A stretch of DNA of 64,000 nucleotides, taken from the NCBI GenBank assembly GCA_021432635.1, contig MU270047.1:558001-622000 (forward strand), in the 5' to 3' direction. A model generated the notes under the pieces. The model did not search any database, was not told where the DNA came from, and saw only the letters and a list, made by a program, of their open reading frames with translations. Made by a program: the position numbers and the translations under genes. Positions 34,777 through 46,564 of the stretch are shown here, in pieces; the first letter of the stretch is position 1, and each line of letters starts with the position of its first letter. The stretch comes from Thozetella sp. PMI_491 (Eukaryota > Ascomycota > Sordariomycetes > Chaetosphaeriales > Chaetosphaeriaceae).

Positions 34777-36501
34777 CTGCAATATATTTGTTGCAAGCCG
34801 TCGTGGATGTCCTTGTATACTTATGACCGCCGGTCAGTTGCTGTACGGGGCCGGAGGATCTATGGAGTATGAAGCTGAGAGAGGACCAAGACACCGAGGG
34901 TCTGGGTGGGTGGGCAAAGATATTTTAATAGAGTAGTAGGAGGGGCCGGCAACACGCTCCATGGGGGTGTGTGTGATGGATGGGCAAGGTGCTGGGGGTA
35001 CGAAGCTACAAGGTACATGGGTACGGAGTGACATGGGGGAGGGATTGACCCAGGACGGAGGCCCCACACAGAGAGATCGTAGCCGTTGTCGACCGCCCCC
35101 CGGTACGGAGGTACATCCAAGGCTTGTCTGCATGACCCGGGCTGGGTCTGCCACACAAAACACACTCCCCTGCCGGGCCGTCCTCGTCCTTTGTCCCACG
35201 TCCTCCCCTCACCCTTCACCCTGTGCCTTAGCCCGGCATGCTATAAACGAATCCACACTCTTTGACAATAGGGAAGGGGAAAGGGGGGCGAACTAAGAGA
35301 CCGAGAAGAAGAGAGCGACGTACCGTGTGTACTCCGTGCAAATAATCTAGATGCTAAGACTCTCTCTCTGCCCCGCCACTGCGATAGCGTCTCTCCCTAC
35401 CAACGACGGCTCTGTTCTATAGGGACCCTGGGGGAAAAGAGCACCCCAACGAGGCCTTGGCGCGATTAGCCCAAGAAGCGTGGTGCTGGTTGGCCCCAGA
35501 GTTGCGTTTCAGGTTAAACAAAGCTCGAGGCCGCGCTGTTCCCCAGGGACGATGCGCTCTCTCGTGGCGGCGCCTTTCGATCTCCTCACGGACCTCTGTC
35601 AGCCTGTCAATGTCTCCTCCGTGTATCGCTCGGCCAGCTGGCGCACTTCAACGCGGTCGCCGACACGGATGCGAAACTGACGGGACACGCTGGGGAGCGG
35701 CGGCAGCAGTGACGGCGTCACAAACCACAAACCCGCTTGCACAGAGGCTTCTGGGGCAGACTCCCTCTCCTCAAGAGGATTGCAGAGGGATGAGGCAGGT
35801 GTAAAGCAAGCGGCGAAGGGGGCCCGGAGAAATGCGGAGTTGTTGGGTTCTCGTCGTCTCTCCGTAGAAGAGCGGCCGTTCTTTCTGCCTTGAAGGAGTA
35901 AGTAAGACCTGGGGATGTTGGACTGCGCATGTCGCCGTATGCCACAGCCCCACGAGCCCCCGGGAAGATTTTAAACCTTCTTCGTCGTTTGGCCTGCTGG
36001 GGTTTTCGTCATACGCCTCACGCCAAAAACTCGCTGGATCCTGCTTTTTCGGCGAGGCGAGCCAGGCGTGACCGGGGGTGGGTTAGGCGGGCAAGCGGGC
36101 AAGCGGGCCTGGCGAAGAGGGTTCATCAGGGAAGGAGGGGACAGGGGTCGAGCAGTCGAGCAGGGGTCAAGCGAAGCCGCCAGGCAAGCCAGGGTGGCAG
36201 GGGCTTGGGCGAAAGGGGGCTCCCTCTCATTGGATACGAGCAGTCAGGCCGGGAGGCTGCGTTGAGCACTACCTGGCCCATGATTGGGGATGATTGGGCT
36301 GGCGCCCCACCAAAGGAGGTCGCCGGCGCCGGCACTGGGAGGGCCGGACTGGGCTCGCTACTATGGTATGGGCGGACAGCGGTAACACAGAGCATGCCAT
36401 TTGGCTAACTAGTCAGGAGGCACACGCTAGATACTTGCCTACACCACCATCCAACCGTCCTGCCACAGCACCCCGCTGCCGACCGATTCCTCTGCTTCGC
36501 C

Positions 36502-36520
36502 AAAAAAAAAAAAAAAAAAA
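36502..36520. repeat. A19 homopolymer
   Basis: A run of 19 A. It may be the tail of an old retroposed copy, but no matching body or target duplication was recognised. Confidence 0.8.
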
Positions 36521-39500
36521 GTGTTGCCAAAGTGAGCTGAGAACTGCATGACTTTCCTTCCCGCTGCTGCATCGACTGCTTCTACCCTCACACCTGCCGA
36601 GAGGCTTCACTCGGGAACCCCAGCCGGCTCGGCTTATACAACGCGCGGCTTCGTGCTGGACCGGGGAAGCATCGCATATTAAGACAAGGGCAGGACTCGT
36701 CCGCCCTGGCAGCAGCACCACATCCGTCTTGCGCGTCATCGCGAAAAGGGAAACTCATGCCCGCGCCGGTGGGAACAGGCGAGTAGCCAAGAGGCGGAAC
36801 CCCTCCCTCACTCTATGTTGGGCCGTTGGCGAAGGCGAGCATGAAGAAGGAAAAAATTATTCCAGAGGCAGCCCGGGTCTGTTGGCGAGCGACCGAAGAG
36901 ACCCTTCCATAGCTCCACTAATTTGTTCCCCAGCCGCCGGGTGCGAAGAGCAGCGGGCCTGGACTAGAATCGGCGGCGCATGGCCAGCATCGTGTTGTGC
37001 GATATCCATCTTTCTGCAGTAGACTAAGGCACGCCGCCGTTGGCGATAGAGTTAGTCTCCATCTTGCCCTCTTCCACCGTCCCATCCTTGCTCGGCTCCG
37101 GGTCGTTGTTTACGAGGCATTGCAACCGACCTAGCAGAGATGTTCAGGGTACACAGGGTATCGGTTGGACTGACGACCGGTTTGGTACCTGTCGATGCCC
37201 GGTTGGGGTTGGTGTGCCTGAGTACGAGGAACCGCGCTGCTTTGCTGCATCTCGCCACCCAACATCCACAACCCGTTTTTTGCAGTGTTTTTCCCGGCGC
37301 GAACGTCTTACTCCAACTATCCGCGAACTCCTTCAGCCAGACCCGGGAACCGTTGGACCGTCCATGATCCTGATTTGATTTTTTTTTCCCCCGGCCCGTC
37401 GCTAACGCGTGATGTCCTGCAGAGTCATGTCTCTTACCGCTTCCAAGGACCAGATCATCGCGAAGGATCTCCTACCTCTCGGCCGGGCACCGGCGGGTTT
37501 CCTTCGGGTCTGACATACACGGGCCCATCGGTCCTCCTCGCGAGGTGCTGCACTATACGGCAGGCCCGTCGGGCAGGCCTTTGGACAAGTCCTACAGGCT
37601 ACACCAGAGCAATTGCTACCCAGCCGGCTAGGGTGTCATGGCAGCGCAATGCAACGCAATTGACCCCGAGCAGCCGGAGCTGCCCCTTTTTCGTGGTAGT
37701 TGGGATTTTCTCTTTGCCCTCCCCCTCTCCTTCCGTCCCTTTTCGCGCTCGCGCCAGTCATGGACGGCTCTCCCCCCCCCCTCTCTCGAGCGGCCAGACC
37801 GCGAGAGCGGAGGAGTGCGAGCCCTTATAGCCAACCAACCAGTGAAGTGGTTTGGCTCTGGTAACATCGGAGACGGAGACACTGCCACCTAAGCGGTGCA
37901 GGCGTGGCAGGAGAAACTTTGCCTAGGCCTGCATGCAAAGGGGTGGTCTCAAGTCTCTAAAAGACGGCCGCCCATTCGCCTGCCAGCCTCACGCTGCAGT
38001 AGACTACGGCACCGCCCACACCACCACGCTGAAAGAAAGGCCATCCTTGGGCCGCCTGTAGCTGCAAATCACGATCGAGGAATGTGTGACGCCTCCCTGT
38101 CGATCTGGCGATGGCTCCTCCTGCCACCGGGTCCCAGACCGACTTTTTCCATCTGTGTACAGATTCCTTTCGGCGACCGAATTGTCTGCCGCGATAAGCC
38201 AGTGCCCCCTTTTCCCACCCCCTTTCTTCCCTCCCCTCTCTATTTCTCCCCTATTTCTAGCCTCTTCTGGGATGGGATCAAGAGGGAAGGAGAGAGGAGG
38301 GGAAAGGAGGAGAGGCGTCGATCGTCGTGAGGCTGGATCACGGGTCAGTCGACAAGCTGCCGTATCTGCCCTCTGATGGGCTCGTCCTATGTAGCCGTCC
38401 CCTAGGCCAGCAGCGATAGAGCGTGCGAGCCAGGGGCCACTCTGTTTCGTCGCCATCCTGCCGCGCTCCAGGGTACGGAACCTGAGGGTCATGAGTGGTC
38501 CCTAATCGGGACTGGCTTGTGGTGTTGCGCAGCTTGTGCAGGCCGGCCAGCCAGTCAGGGTCATGAAACACCCGCTTCCTGGCCCAGGCTGCCCTGTGCT
38601 CGCTCCGTTCGTCTGATGTTAGGGGATCTTCTTGCAGCTTTCAACAAGCCTGTGACCCACCAGGAGCTTGCTGACACATCCACGTCCTCTGCGTCGTCTC
38701 TCAAACAGCTCTCGCCCCGCCCAGCATCCTGGAGTAGTCCTGGGTCGTGATAAGGCCTACTAAATTTCGCCTAACCAAGCCGTTTAGGCTTCAAGGCCTC
38801 GGGGCACACAGACAGAAGAATGGCGGTTATACTTGGTAGCCTTTGTGGGACGTCGGGCGTGTACTGGTGCTCGTGGCGTGTCAGATCGCCCTCGAACGAA
38901 ACGAAATGGCGCTCCCAGCTGGCCCATATGGCCCATAATCAAGAGCCTCCTAACTCGAGTGAAACCCTCCCAGGTTCCTTTTTTCTTCGTTTTGATTATT
39001 CCCGCTGTTCCTCCAAGTCTATGACCCGCTCAGGTCACCTGTGGGCAAGTCTGTCGTCATCTCTCGATAGGATAATGCTACGACGCACAGTTGTCGCCAC
39101 GGCAGTTCGGGATGCCCTGACAAATCTGCGTGCGTTGGCGAGGTTGGCAGGTTTTTGAGGCGATTAGTTCCAGGTGTGGCAGGGTCGTGGAGAGACTTCT
39201 CGTCATACTGCAGCTGTCGCTCATGACAAGCCTCCAGCCCCCCCCCCCAAAATGTGGGATGTTAGCAGGCGCTCGCAAGTTGGGACTTCCCGGCCAGTTG
39301 GGGTACAACACTGCAGGAGCCACTCACATATGGCGTCATGGACCACTTCTTCCAAAGAGTGGGCCCGACCAACCGACCCAAGTGACCCAGGGCTTTCCGG
39401 CCGTAGGGGAATCGCAGGGGAACGGGAACAGACTGCGGGGACTCGGGGGAGGCCATCTGCGACCTTGCCTGTCTGGTGCTAGTGCGGGGCTTCCCGGGTT

Positions 39501-39619
39501 TCTAAAAATTGTCAAGAGTGTCGGTTCCCGGCCGGTGGCCAAAAAGAAAAGTTCGTGATGAGCCAGCAAGGCCACACAGGATGACGAGATCATCTTGATT
39601 GTTTTCTCGCCGTCGCTTC

Positions 39620-39654
39620 TTTTTTTTTTCTTTTTTTTTCTTTTTTTTTTTTTT
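39620..39654. repeat. T-rich tract with two C interruptions
   Basis: 33 of 35 bases are T, with C at 39630 and 39640. It reads as poly(A) on the minus strand. Confidence 0.8.
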
Positions 39655-40138
39655 GCATGAGGGCGGAGCAGCTCCCAGCCTTCGGGGTTCTCTTGCGCTC
39701 TTTGGCGGCTTTGCAGGTTCGCACTTTCTCACCCTAGCCCTGTGGAGTCCGCCGCCGAAGCTCTGCTGGTCTGGCGCACGTGGCGTGAAGCCAAGGGGGG
39801 GACCGTGAGATTTTCTACGGCCTCGTACAGACTCAGCCTGGCTGTGCTTGACCAGTCGCCCGCGCGCCTGACTGCATGGTCGTGCGAACGTTGCACAGAA
39901 ATAGAAGCGGCTGACGCCCGGCCCGTTCGCTCTCTCTACCTAAGAGCGCGCTTGTCAGAACACTATTAGTTATACTATCGTCGTTTCTAGCGCGAAATAT
40001 TCTCTTAGGTCCAAAGCCTAGCCGGTTGAGTGGCAGTCCAGCGAAACGCCCGAACCGGGAAAGAGGCAGACTGGGTGAGAATGTCTTGGCCATCAGCCGG
40101 ATCTCCGTGATGCTATCTATGATCGGGGGGCGTGGTGC

Positions 40139-40193
40139 CTGGTCTCCCTGGCCTTCATGACCTCCCTGGCCTCCCTGACCTCCCTGGCCTGGC
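40139..40193. repeat. Degenerate minisatellite of CCTCCCTGGC-type units
   Basis: About five imperfect 9-12 bp units of the form (C)CTCCCTGGCCT. On the minus strand it reads as a short Gly-Gln-Gly run, which I take as chance. Confidence 0.6.
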
Positions 40194-43100
40194 GGACAGG
40201 GTGCTGTCTGATCTGCCCCAGGAGCCATGCCTTGAGACGTGAGAGAAACCAGGCTCGCGGATACTGCATAACGCCCCCTTCTCAACGGCATTTGTCGTCT
40301 GAAGTTTAATCTTGCCCTAAGGGATCTAAGATGCTTCATCCGGTCTCTACGATCTCGGCGTCTCGCCGCGGAGTGTTTTTTTGTTTTACACCAAGAAGTA
40401 ACCCTTACTTCCCTTCGCGTATCAAGATTGCCGACATGGGAGACCGATTCGCTCGATCAGCTGACAGGACAGGGCCGCAACCCCATGCCAGTGATGCCCG
40501 TGGTGCAATGTCACAGCTCCTCGAGCCGCTGAGGTCCGGCCCGAAGTTTCAACTTGGGATGCGTTTGACCCAGCCCCATCATAACAGGCCGCTGCCCCGC
40601 TGAGCAAACCACACCGCGCAGAGCGCATGTCATACAAGGCGGGATGTTTGCCCATCAGACCATTGACAGGTCCCCAGGTGCGTCTCTTGTCCGCTCGCAT
40701 TACAGCGTCCGTCTCCTGTGAGCCGCTAGCAGGCTACTATTGCTGCTGTCGCTGCTACTGCTGCGCCACAGCGCAGATCCCAGCTCTGATCCATCCCGTC
40801 AAGCACCTGACGATCACTCCTTCCGCAGGGCGGGAACCGAAAGTTTACCGCTGCTTCTGGAAAATGTACTCAAACGGACGCTGCTAAACCCTTCTACACA
40901 AAGTCGGCACGGCGTGGTCGGTCATCCTCCTCTCCACCGCTGTCATGCGTCAACTCGGTAAGTCTCTATTGCCTCCTTGGCCTCTTTCTAGCATGCCGTG
41001 CCATGTGCCGTGCCCCCGCGGGCCTCGCCAGCGGGGTCACCAATTCGTGGCCTCGGTGCGAATTGTATGTCCACGACACACATTTGCCCTTCTCGCTTAG
41101 CCATCTGTTGACTCCACTCGGGGCGTAGGTGCACCGGGGCCAACTCGGCATCACAGTGATTACTCTGGGAACCGGCGGCGCTGCGGCCGTGGCAGTAGCC
41201 TAGAGGATGACGATGGCCAGGGCCGAGCTCCAATGTTTTATGACTCCGTGCAAACGGCGAAGCTAGCCCACAGCTTAGAGTTCGTGCTTGTAGACTCTTG
41301 TGGTTCATCTGAACCATCACTTGCTACTACGACTACTACTAGCGAGCCGTAGCCTTACTCCGGGAGCAACGACCCTCCCGGACCGATGCGAGCCTAGACA
41401 GTCTTACTCGGAAAGGCACACCTAGGTGACAGCACGCCTAGCCCAACATGTGCTGAGCTTTCCTGGTAGTGGAGGGCGTGGCGGAGTCCGGGGAGTGCAG
41501 AAGGATTGCTTCAGATAGAGCGCCTAGCAAGCCTAAGTGGTCGGTGGGCCAGCCCGCCCGTTCCTTTGATACACCAACTCTGTCTATCTTTGCCAGCTCG
41601 CGGAAAGACCACCTTTTGTAAAACTAGTGCCTTGTGCTGCCTGACTCTTTGTCTGACTTCCCGCTGCTCGGTCACTCCCCGGCGGGATCGCGGGGATGGA
41701 TCCCGGCGTGTTGGGGGACCGAACCAGATCAAAACGAGTCAGCAGAATGTTTGCCAGTCTCCTCGTCGGTGAATCATGCTCGTGGGTGGGAGCAAACCTT
41801 CCACTCCTCACCCTCCCCCGTCGCTTTAATCCTACATCAAAATAGGACAGAAGTCGCTCCATACGATCCCGCCAACATATGTCAAGTTAAGGGGCCAGCC
41901 TGGCCTGTTTATTCAGCTCTTCCTGTAACTTACCTAGCCGAGTGTCAGTATCGATGATTGCTCGGCGCTGTGATATTATCCGGCCCCGGTCATCAGTGGC
42001 ACATGAGCCAGAAACATCAACCCCTGAAAATAAATCACCTACCCCCCTTTCCCGATATCTCTAGGACAGGTAATATGCACGCACTACTATATGGAGCCCA
42101 CTCGGCCCTCTCGGTCGTGCAGCAGGAGCTGCTTACATCTGGTTTCCTCGGTCCTGGTATGGGGTCGGTAAGCTGGAGCCCGGCATCGTGCTGGATTGTG
42201 TGGTCCGGCCGGCCGGGTGACAGTCTGCCTTGTCATAATGGCCGGAGTTCCGCGCGGTTGTTACCGGTAGACTAGCTCGAGAAGCTTCGGTAGCCGGAAA
42301 GTGGGTTCAGTGGACTGTCGACGAAGTCGGGTCGCTTCCTTGGTGATATTCTGAACCTCCAACCCAACAGCTAGTTGTCTGTAGATCAGATGTAGCCCCC
42401 AGGTTTAGGCCTGTAAGCGTTTACCAACTACCGGACATGACCATGACTCTGACGTGATGCCCGGTGCGGAGGAAGATCGCTGGACAAGCACAAGTACAGG
42501 GCACGGCAAGAACACCTCTTTCTTAGCCCGGCCTCTCTGAGGAGCTCCTTCCAAAGGTAACTGCCAGTTGGATTCCGGATTCAAGAACCGTAGTGCATGT
42601 CGACTTATGCGCAAAAATATGCTCTATTCGGATTTCTCGGTATAATGTTTTATCCTCTAGTAGGTGCCGATGTGTGTAGACCTGTCGGCGTGAACTCGTG
42701 GGAATCTAATATTCGTGACCCTTGCCATAACTGAGTTGATCTAAAGGAGGTCAAATGGACCCGGAACGTTACTTGCTCTATACGTTAGAAAGTGCCTGTG
42801 GAGGGCTCCATATTCAGTCTTGTAATTGGAATATTCGAACTAGGCGCTTTGTCCCATGGGCTTTGGTCGGCGGATACACGCGGCATCAAGAGACACCCGT
42901 CGTTGGTATTCAGCCTCGTCATCAGACAATGGAGAAACCCCATGATCAGCTCTTGTAGGGATTTCGATCAAGATAACTCGTATACCACAGCGTACACCAC
43001 GGCTCAACAGAGGTGACTCATGACTAGAATAGAAATCACAGCTTGGAGCCGTGGTGCCAACATAACCAGCCGATATTCTTGACAACGACGGCCCTATTTT

Positions 43101-44297
43101 TCACATGGATAGCCTACATATCAATACTGACGGATGGTACACTATTTGTATTCTCATGATATAGATTACAATACGATGTGCGAGCGGGAGCCACGGTAGA
43201 GTCCAATAACAGTAGCAAGCTGATATGTTTGCTTCTTCCTCGACCCTCTCACCTCTTCGATGTCACGTCCAACCTACAAATAAATTGTATCGGTACATGA
43301 TAAAGCTCCAATAGCGTATGTTGATATCTAATGGAAGTGGATTAGTAACCAAGGACGCCTCTGCTACCTGGAAGGCCTCAGGCTTTTCTACTATGAACCT
43401 CGCCATGAAGGGCGCCAGCATCTGCAATGATCCGGCCACGTTCAATCGAAACGTAATGCCGAGGATCAGAGATAACCGGCCGCATTTCTTTGCTTTCTTG
43501 AGGTCTAGGATGTATGTATGTAAGATGCGTAGCTTTACGACATGGTGACCTGCAAAAATACCTTGAGTGCCTCACGGGCTAGAGTCGAGATAACCTAAAG
43601 CCGTGTGGATGGACAGGACCTACAGGACACCCGACAATCTCGGGCAAGAGGCTTCTGTCAAAGCATACATAGATCGACGGAGGCATATCCCATCTCGAAG
43701 CGAGCAGAGATCCACCTATTGCGTGGGAGAGGAGGATGTGTAACAGTCTGGAGTCAAGTGCCTCACTGCAATATACATATATGCAGAAACAGGGGAAAGT
43801 CCACAGATGCCTAGGCGGCGTCGAGCGATCTAGTACAGTTGGTAATTTCTGCTGCAGAGAAGAGGTTGCCGTATCCTCCTTTTCTCTCTTCCCAAATTGT
43901 CACACGCCATTAACAGACCCTTGCAAGAAGCACGTCGCCAAGATCACCGCGGCTTAGACATCAAGGGTTGCTTAGCAAACAAGTTCCTATCTTGCCTGTA
44001 TACTTGACGCTTCGCTTTTGGGAAGAAAGGGGTATATTAACACAGAAACCATTACCGACAGCGTATCCTGACATCGTCCAGCGCCCTCGACCAAGTCTTC
44101 GACCCTCCTATCCTCTGCACTAGCGACTTAGCCAATAGCAAGTCTATCGAATCGAAGCAGTCTCGATTTTCCTTCCGTGGCTCAAAGAGCCTAATTCATG
44201 CTGGATGCCGTCGTAGATTGCCTACCGAGGCAGGCATCGTAGAATCTCCAGCAGAAAGATCACCCGGTACCATGCTTGCCTATGACCTAGGCGCCTT

Positions 44298-46564
44298 TTA
44301 CCGCCATAAATCCAGCTTTTCTCTCCTGGTCTCACCAGCGCTGCTCAGAGGGCGTGGCCAGAAATCCTCCCCGCCACCGCCAGCTGTTCTTCTGCTGCTG
44401 GGGGCGTCATCGGGCACAGCCAAGAAGCCACCCCCGGCACCTCCGACGAGCACGCTCCGGCGTGCGCCACCACCGCTGCTCCAGCCAGCAGTATTCCCGC
44501 CAAGGGTGTCGGCCTTAAGGCCGTAGCTGCTGAGTGGACGGGCATTGCTACCGCGCCGGCCGCTGGGAAGTTGAGATCCAGGGTTGACCTTGACGAAGGA
44601 CCAATCAAGTTCGTCGTCGCCCTTGGTGAATACCTCGAGCATGGCGGGGAGGTTCGCGATCCCGTTGCCAAAGCTGCTGGCGTTGCTACCGCCGGTGCTC
44701 TGGGCGGTGACCGCGGCGAATGGGTTGTTACTGCTAAATCGCGGATTGTGGCCCGGTTGCCAGTTCCCAGACGGAGCTGGGAAGCCGGGCGAAAACGACT
44801 TGGGGCGGCTGGCGTCCTGGAAGGGATTTGGGGCGAGGTGCGACTGTGGCTGAAATGGGCGGGTTCCCCCGTAGTGTGGTCCCGTTCCGGACGGCGAGAG
44901 GAAGCCCTGGGGCGAAACAGGAGCGTAGCCCGGGCTCAGGCTCGCGTTGCTGAAGCCACCCGAGAAGGCGCTAGTGCTGGAGCCGCTCGAGGCGGGACGA
45001 GCGATGCCGCCCTCGGCGAAGGCAGGAGCCGGAGGTGCGAGACCAAGTAGCATGTCAGGGAAGTTGGGCTCGCGAACATAGACCGCGGTTAGGCTGGGGA
45101 GGCCCCCCTGAAGGAGGGAGCTCGCAAGGTAGTTATAGTAGCTACCTGCGACGCCCGCAAACTTGGATGTCGATGGCGCCGCACTGATCTCATAGTGCAG
45201 CGTCTGTAGGCTCGTCGAGGCAAGAGGTGGTATGTTGGAGGTTCCGGCTGCGGTGTATATCGCCGCAGCGACGGTATCGACAATAGAGAGGTGGTTGAGC
45301 GCGGGAGTGAAGGCCACCAAGCTCTGAAGTGCCCAGGCCTTCACTCCTGTGTTATTCAACGTCAGTACCTTGAGTGCCAGCCTCGCTGCCTCCAGCTCGA
45401 GCCAGTACGCCAAACCCACATGGCTGACCCCGGGCACGTTGGTGAGGATAAACTCTTCTAGCGGTGGGAAGTGAGGCAACATCTCGTGGAAGCCCAGCAC
45501 CTCATCCGTGATGCTATTATTATCGGTGATCTTCAGTGCCCGCAGGTTGCCCAGGGCGCCTAAGACCTGGCGTAGGATGGTGGGGTCAATTTCAAGGTGA
45601 ATCAACTCGAGCACCTCCAGCTGCGTCCAGATACTCCCCGTCGCCAACGCCTGCAAGCTTCGTTCGGAGCCTCCCAAGTATGTCATCTTGCGCAGGTGCT
45701 GGCACCGTGCCTGGACTTCGAGCCGCAGCGTCATGAAGGGTGGATCGTCCTGGAACATGCCCTCCGGGAGGTCGACGTATTTTAGGTTCGGGAGGACGGC
45801 GATGGTGCGCGCCAGATCGGCCTGGCATGATTCGCGTAGCATATAGGGGATCTTGAAGAACTCTACCAGCGGGCCTAGCCGGGCTGGGTCGCTGCGCAGG
45901 GTACGGCACAGCAACTTGAGGCGGGCCTGGGTGGTGTCCTCGGGCTCGCCGTTGCGGTCGAAAAAGGAGCGCCGCTTGCGCTTGTCAGCGAGGATGGCCT
46001 CGCGCTGGCAGTAGTGGACCGAGTCTATGCGGATGCTGTGATAGCTGCAGAGGGAAGGCAAAGGAAGTGTCAGTGAAGTCCAGGCTGGCAGGGAATGGCA
46101 GCACACGCGCTCGTGCGCAGCGTGCTACGGCGGAGAGATACATACAGCAGCTTCCTCGCCTCTATCTTCCACTTCTTGGTGACCTGGACGCAGTGGGCCA
46201 GGTCGCGTAGGTCGCACAGCATGCATGCATCTTCGATAGAGCTCTGTTCGCACGTCTCATAGCTCTCGTCGCGGGTGTGGGGGCAGACAAAGGCAAAGAT
46301 GCGAGCGAGGATGGCGGCGGGTAGGTTGGCGAGGGCGGCGGCCGAGGCGTGGGTTGCCATGGCCCGGAACTGCTGTTCGTTGCCGCCGGGGGCCCCGTAC
46401 GGACTGAGCGGGGGGCTGCCGAAGGGCTCCCAGCCGTCCTGCCGGTAGCCATTGCCGCCGCCGGATTTCTTCTGTCCGTACGCCAGCCCGCCCCCATAGC
46501 CGGGGAGGCTCAGCGTATTGGCGGAGCCGTCCTTTCGCTTTTCCTTTTTCCTGAAGAATTTCAT
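44298..46564 (-). CDS. F-box and leucine-rich-repeat-like protein (721 aa)
   Basis: Probably a substrate receptor of an SCF ubiquitin ligase. Two exons on the minus strand: 46564-46146 and 46044-44298. The intron (donor GTATGT, acceptor CTGCAG) joins KLL to YHSIRIDS in frame. The F-box covers about residues 78-140 (LANLPAAILARIFAFVCPHTRDE through KKWKIEARKLLYHS), with an insertion carrying Cys residues (ETCEQSSIEDACMLCDLRDLAHC). Residues about 200-420 contain leucine-rich repeats (for example LEVLELIHLEI, LRALKITDNN, LKVLTLNNTGV, LNHLSIVDT). The C-terminal about 250 residues are Ser/Gly/Pro-rich. I chose the ATG at 46564 (MKFFRKKEK); an upstream in-frame ATG at 46594 would add ten residues. 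The stop region CGGTAAAAGG resembles a weak donor, so a further exon cannot be fully excluded. Confidence 0.85.

Larger units (their letters stand above)
34777..44297. other. Gene-poor stretch of about 9.5 kb
   Basis: No convincing gene on either strand. Open frames of 100-180 codons (for example 37285-37830 and 39833-40339 minus) look like chance in G+C-rich DNA and match no family. Simple repeats are marked separately. From about 42600 to 44100 the DNA is visibly more AT-rich and frames are shorter, which could mark a decayed repeat. The left end must contain the 5' exon and promoter of the Ser-rich gene. Confidence 0.45.

Noticed and set aside
36502-39654. Poly-A at 36502 and poly-T at 39620 as ends of one retroelement
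   Set aside because: The two tracts face each other, but the DNA between them has no reverse transcriptase-like frame, terminal repeats or target duplication that I can see.
26368-44297. Search for tRNA, 5S rRNA or U6 genes in the gene-poor stretches
   Set aside because: No B-box-like GGTTCGANTCC with a fitting stem, no 5S or U6 core words were seen by eye. A covariance-model search would be decisive.
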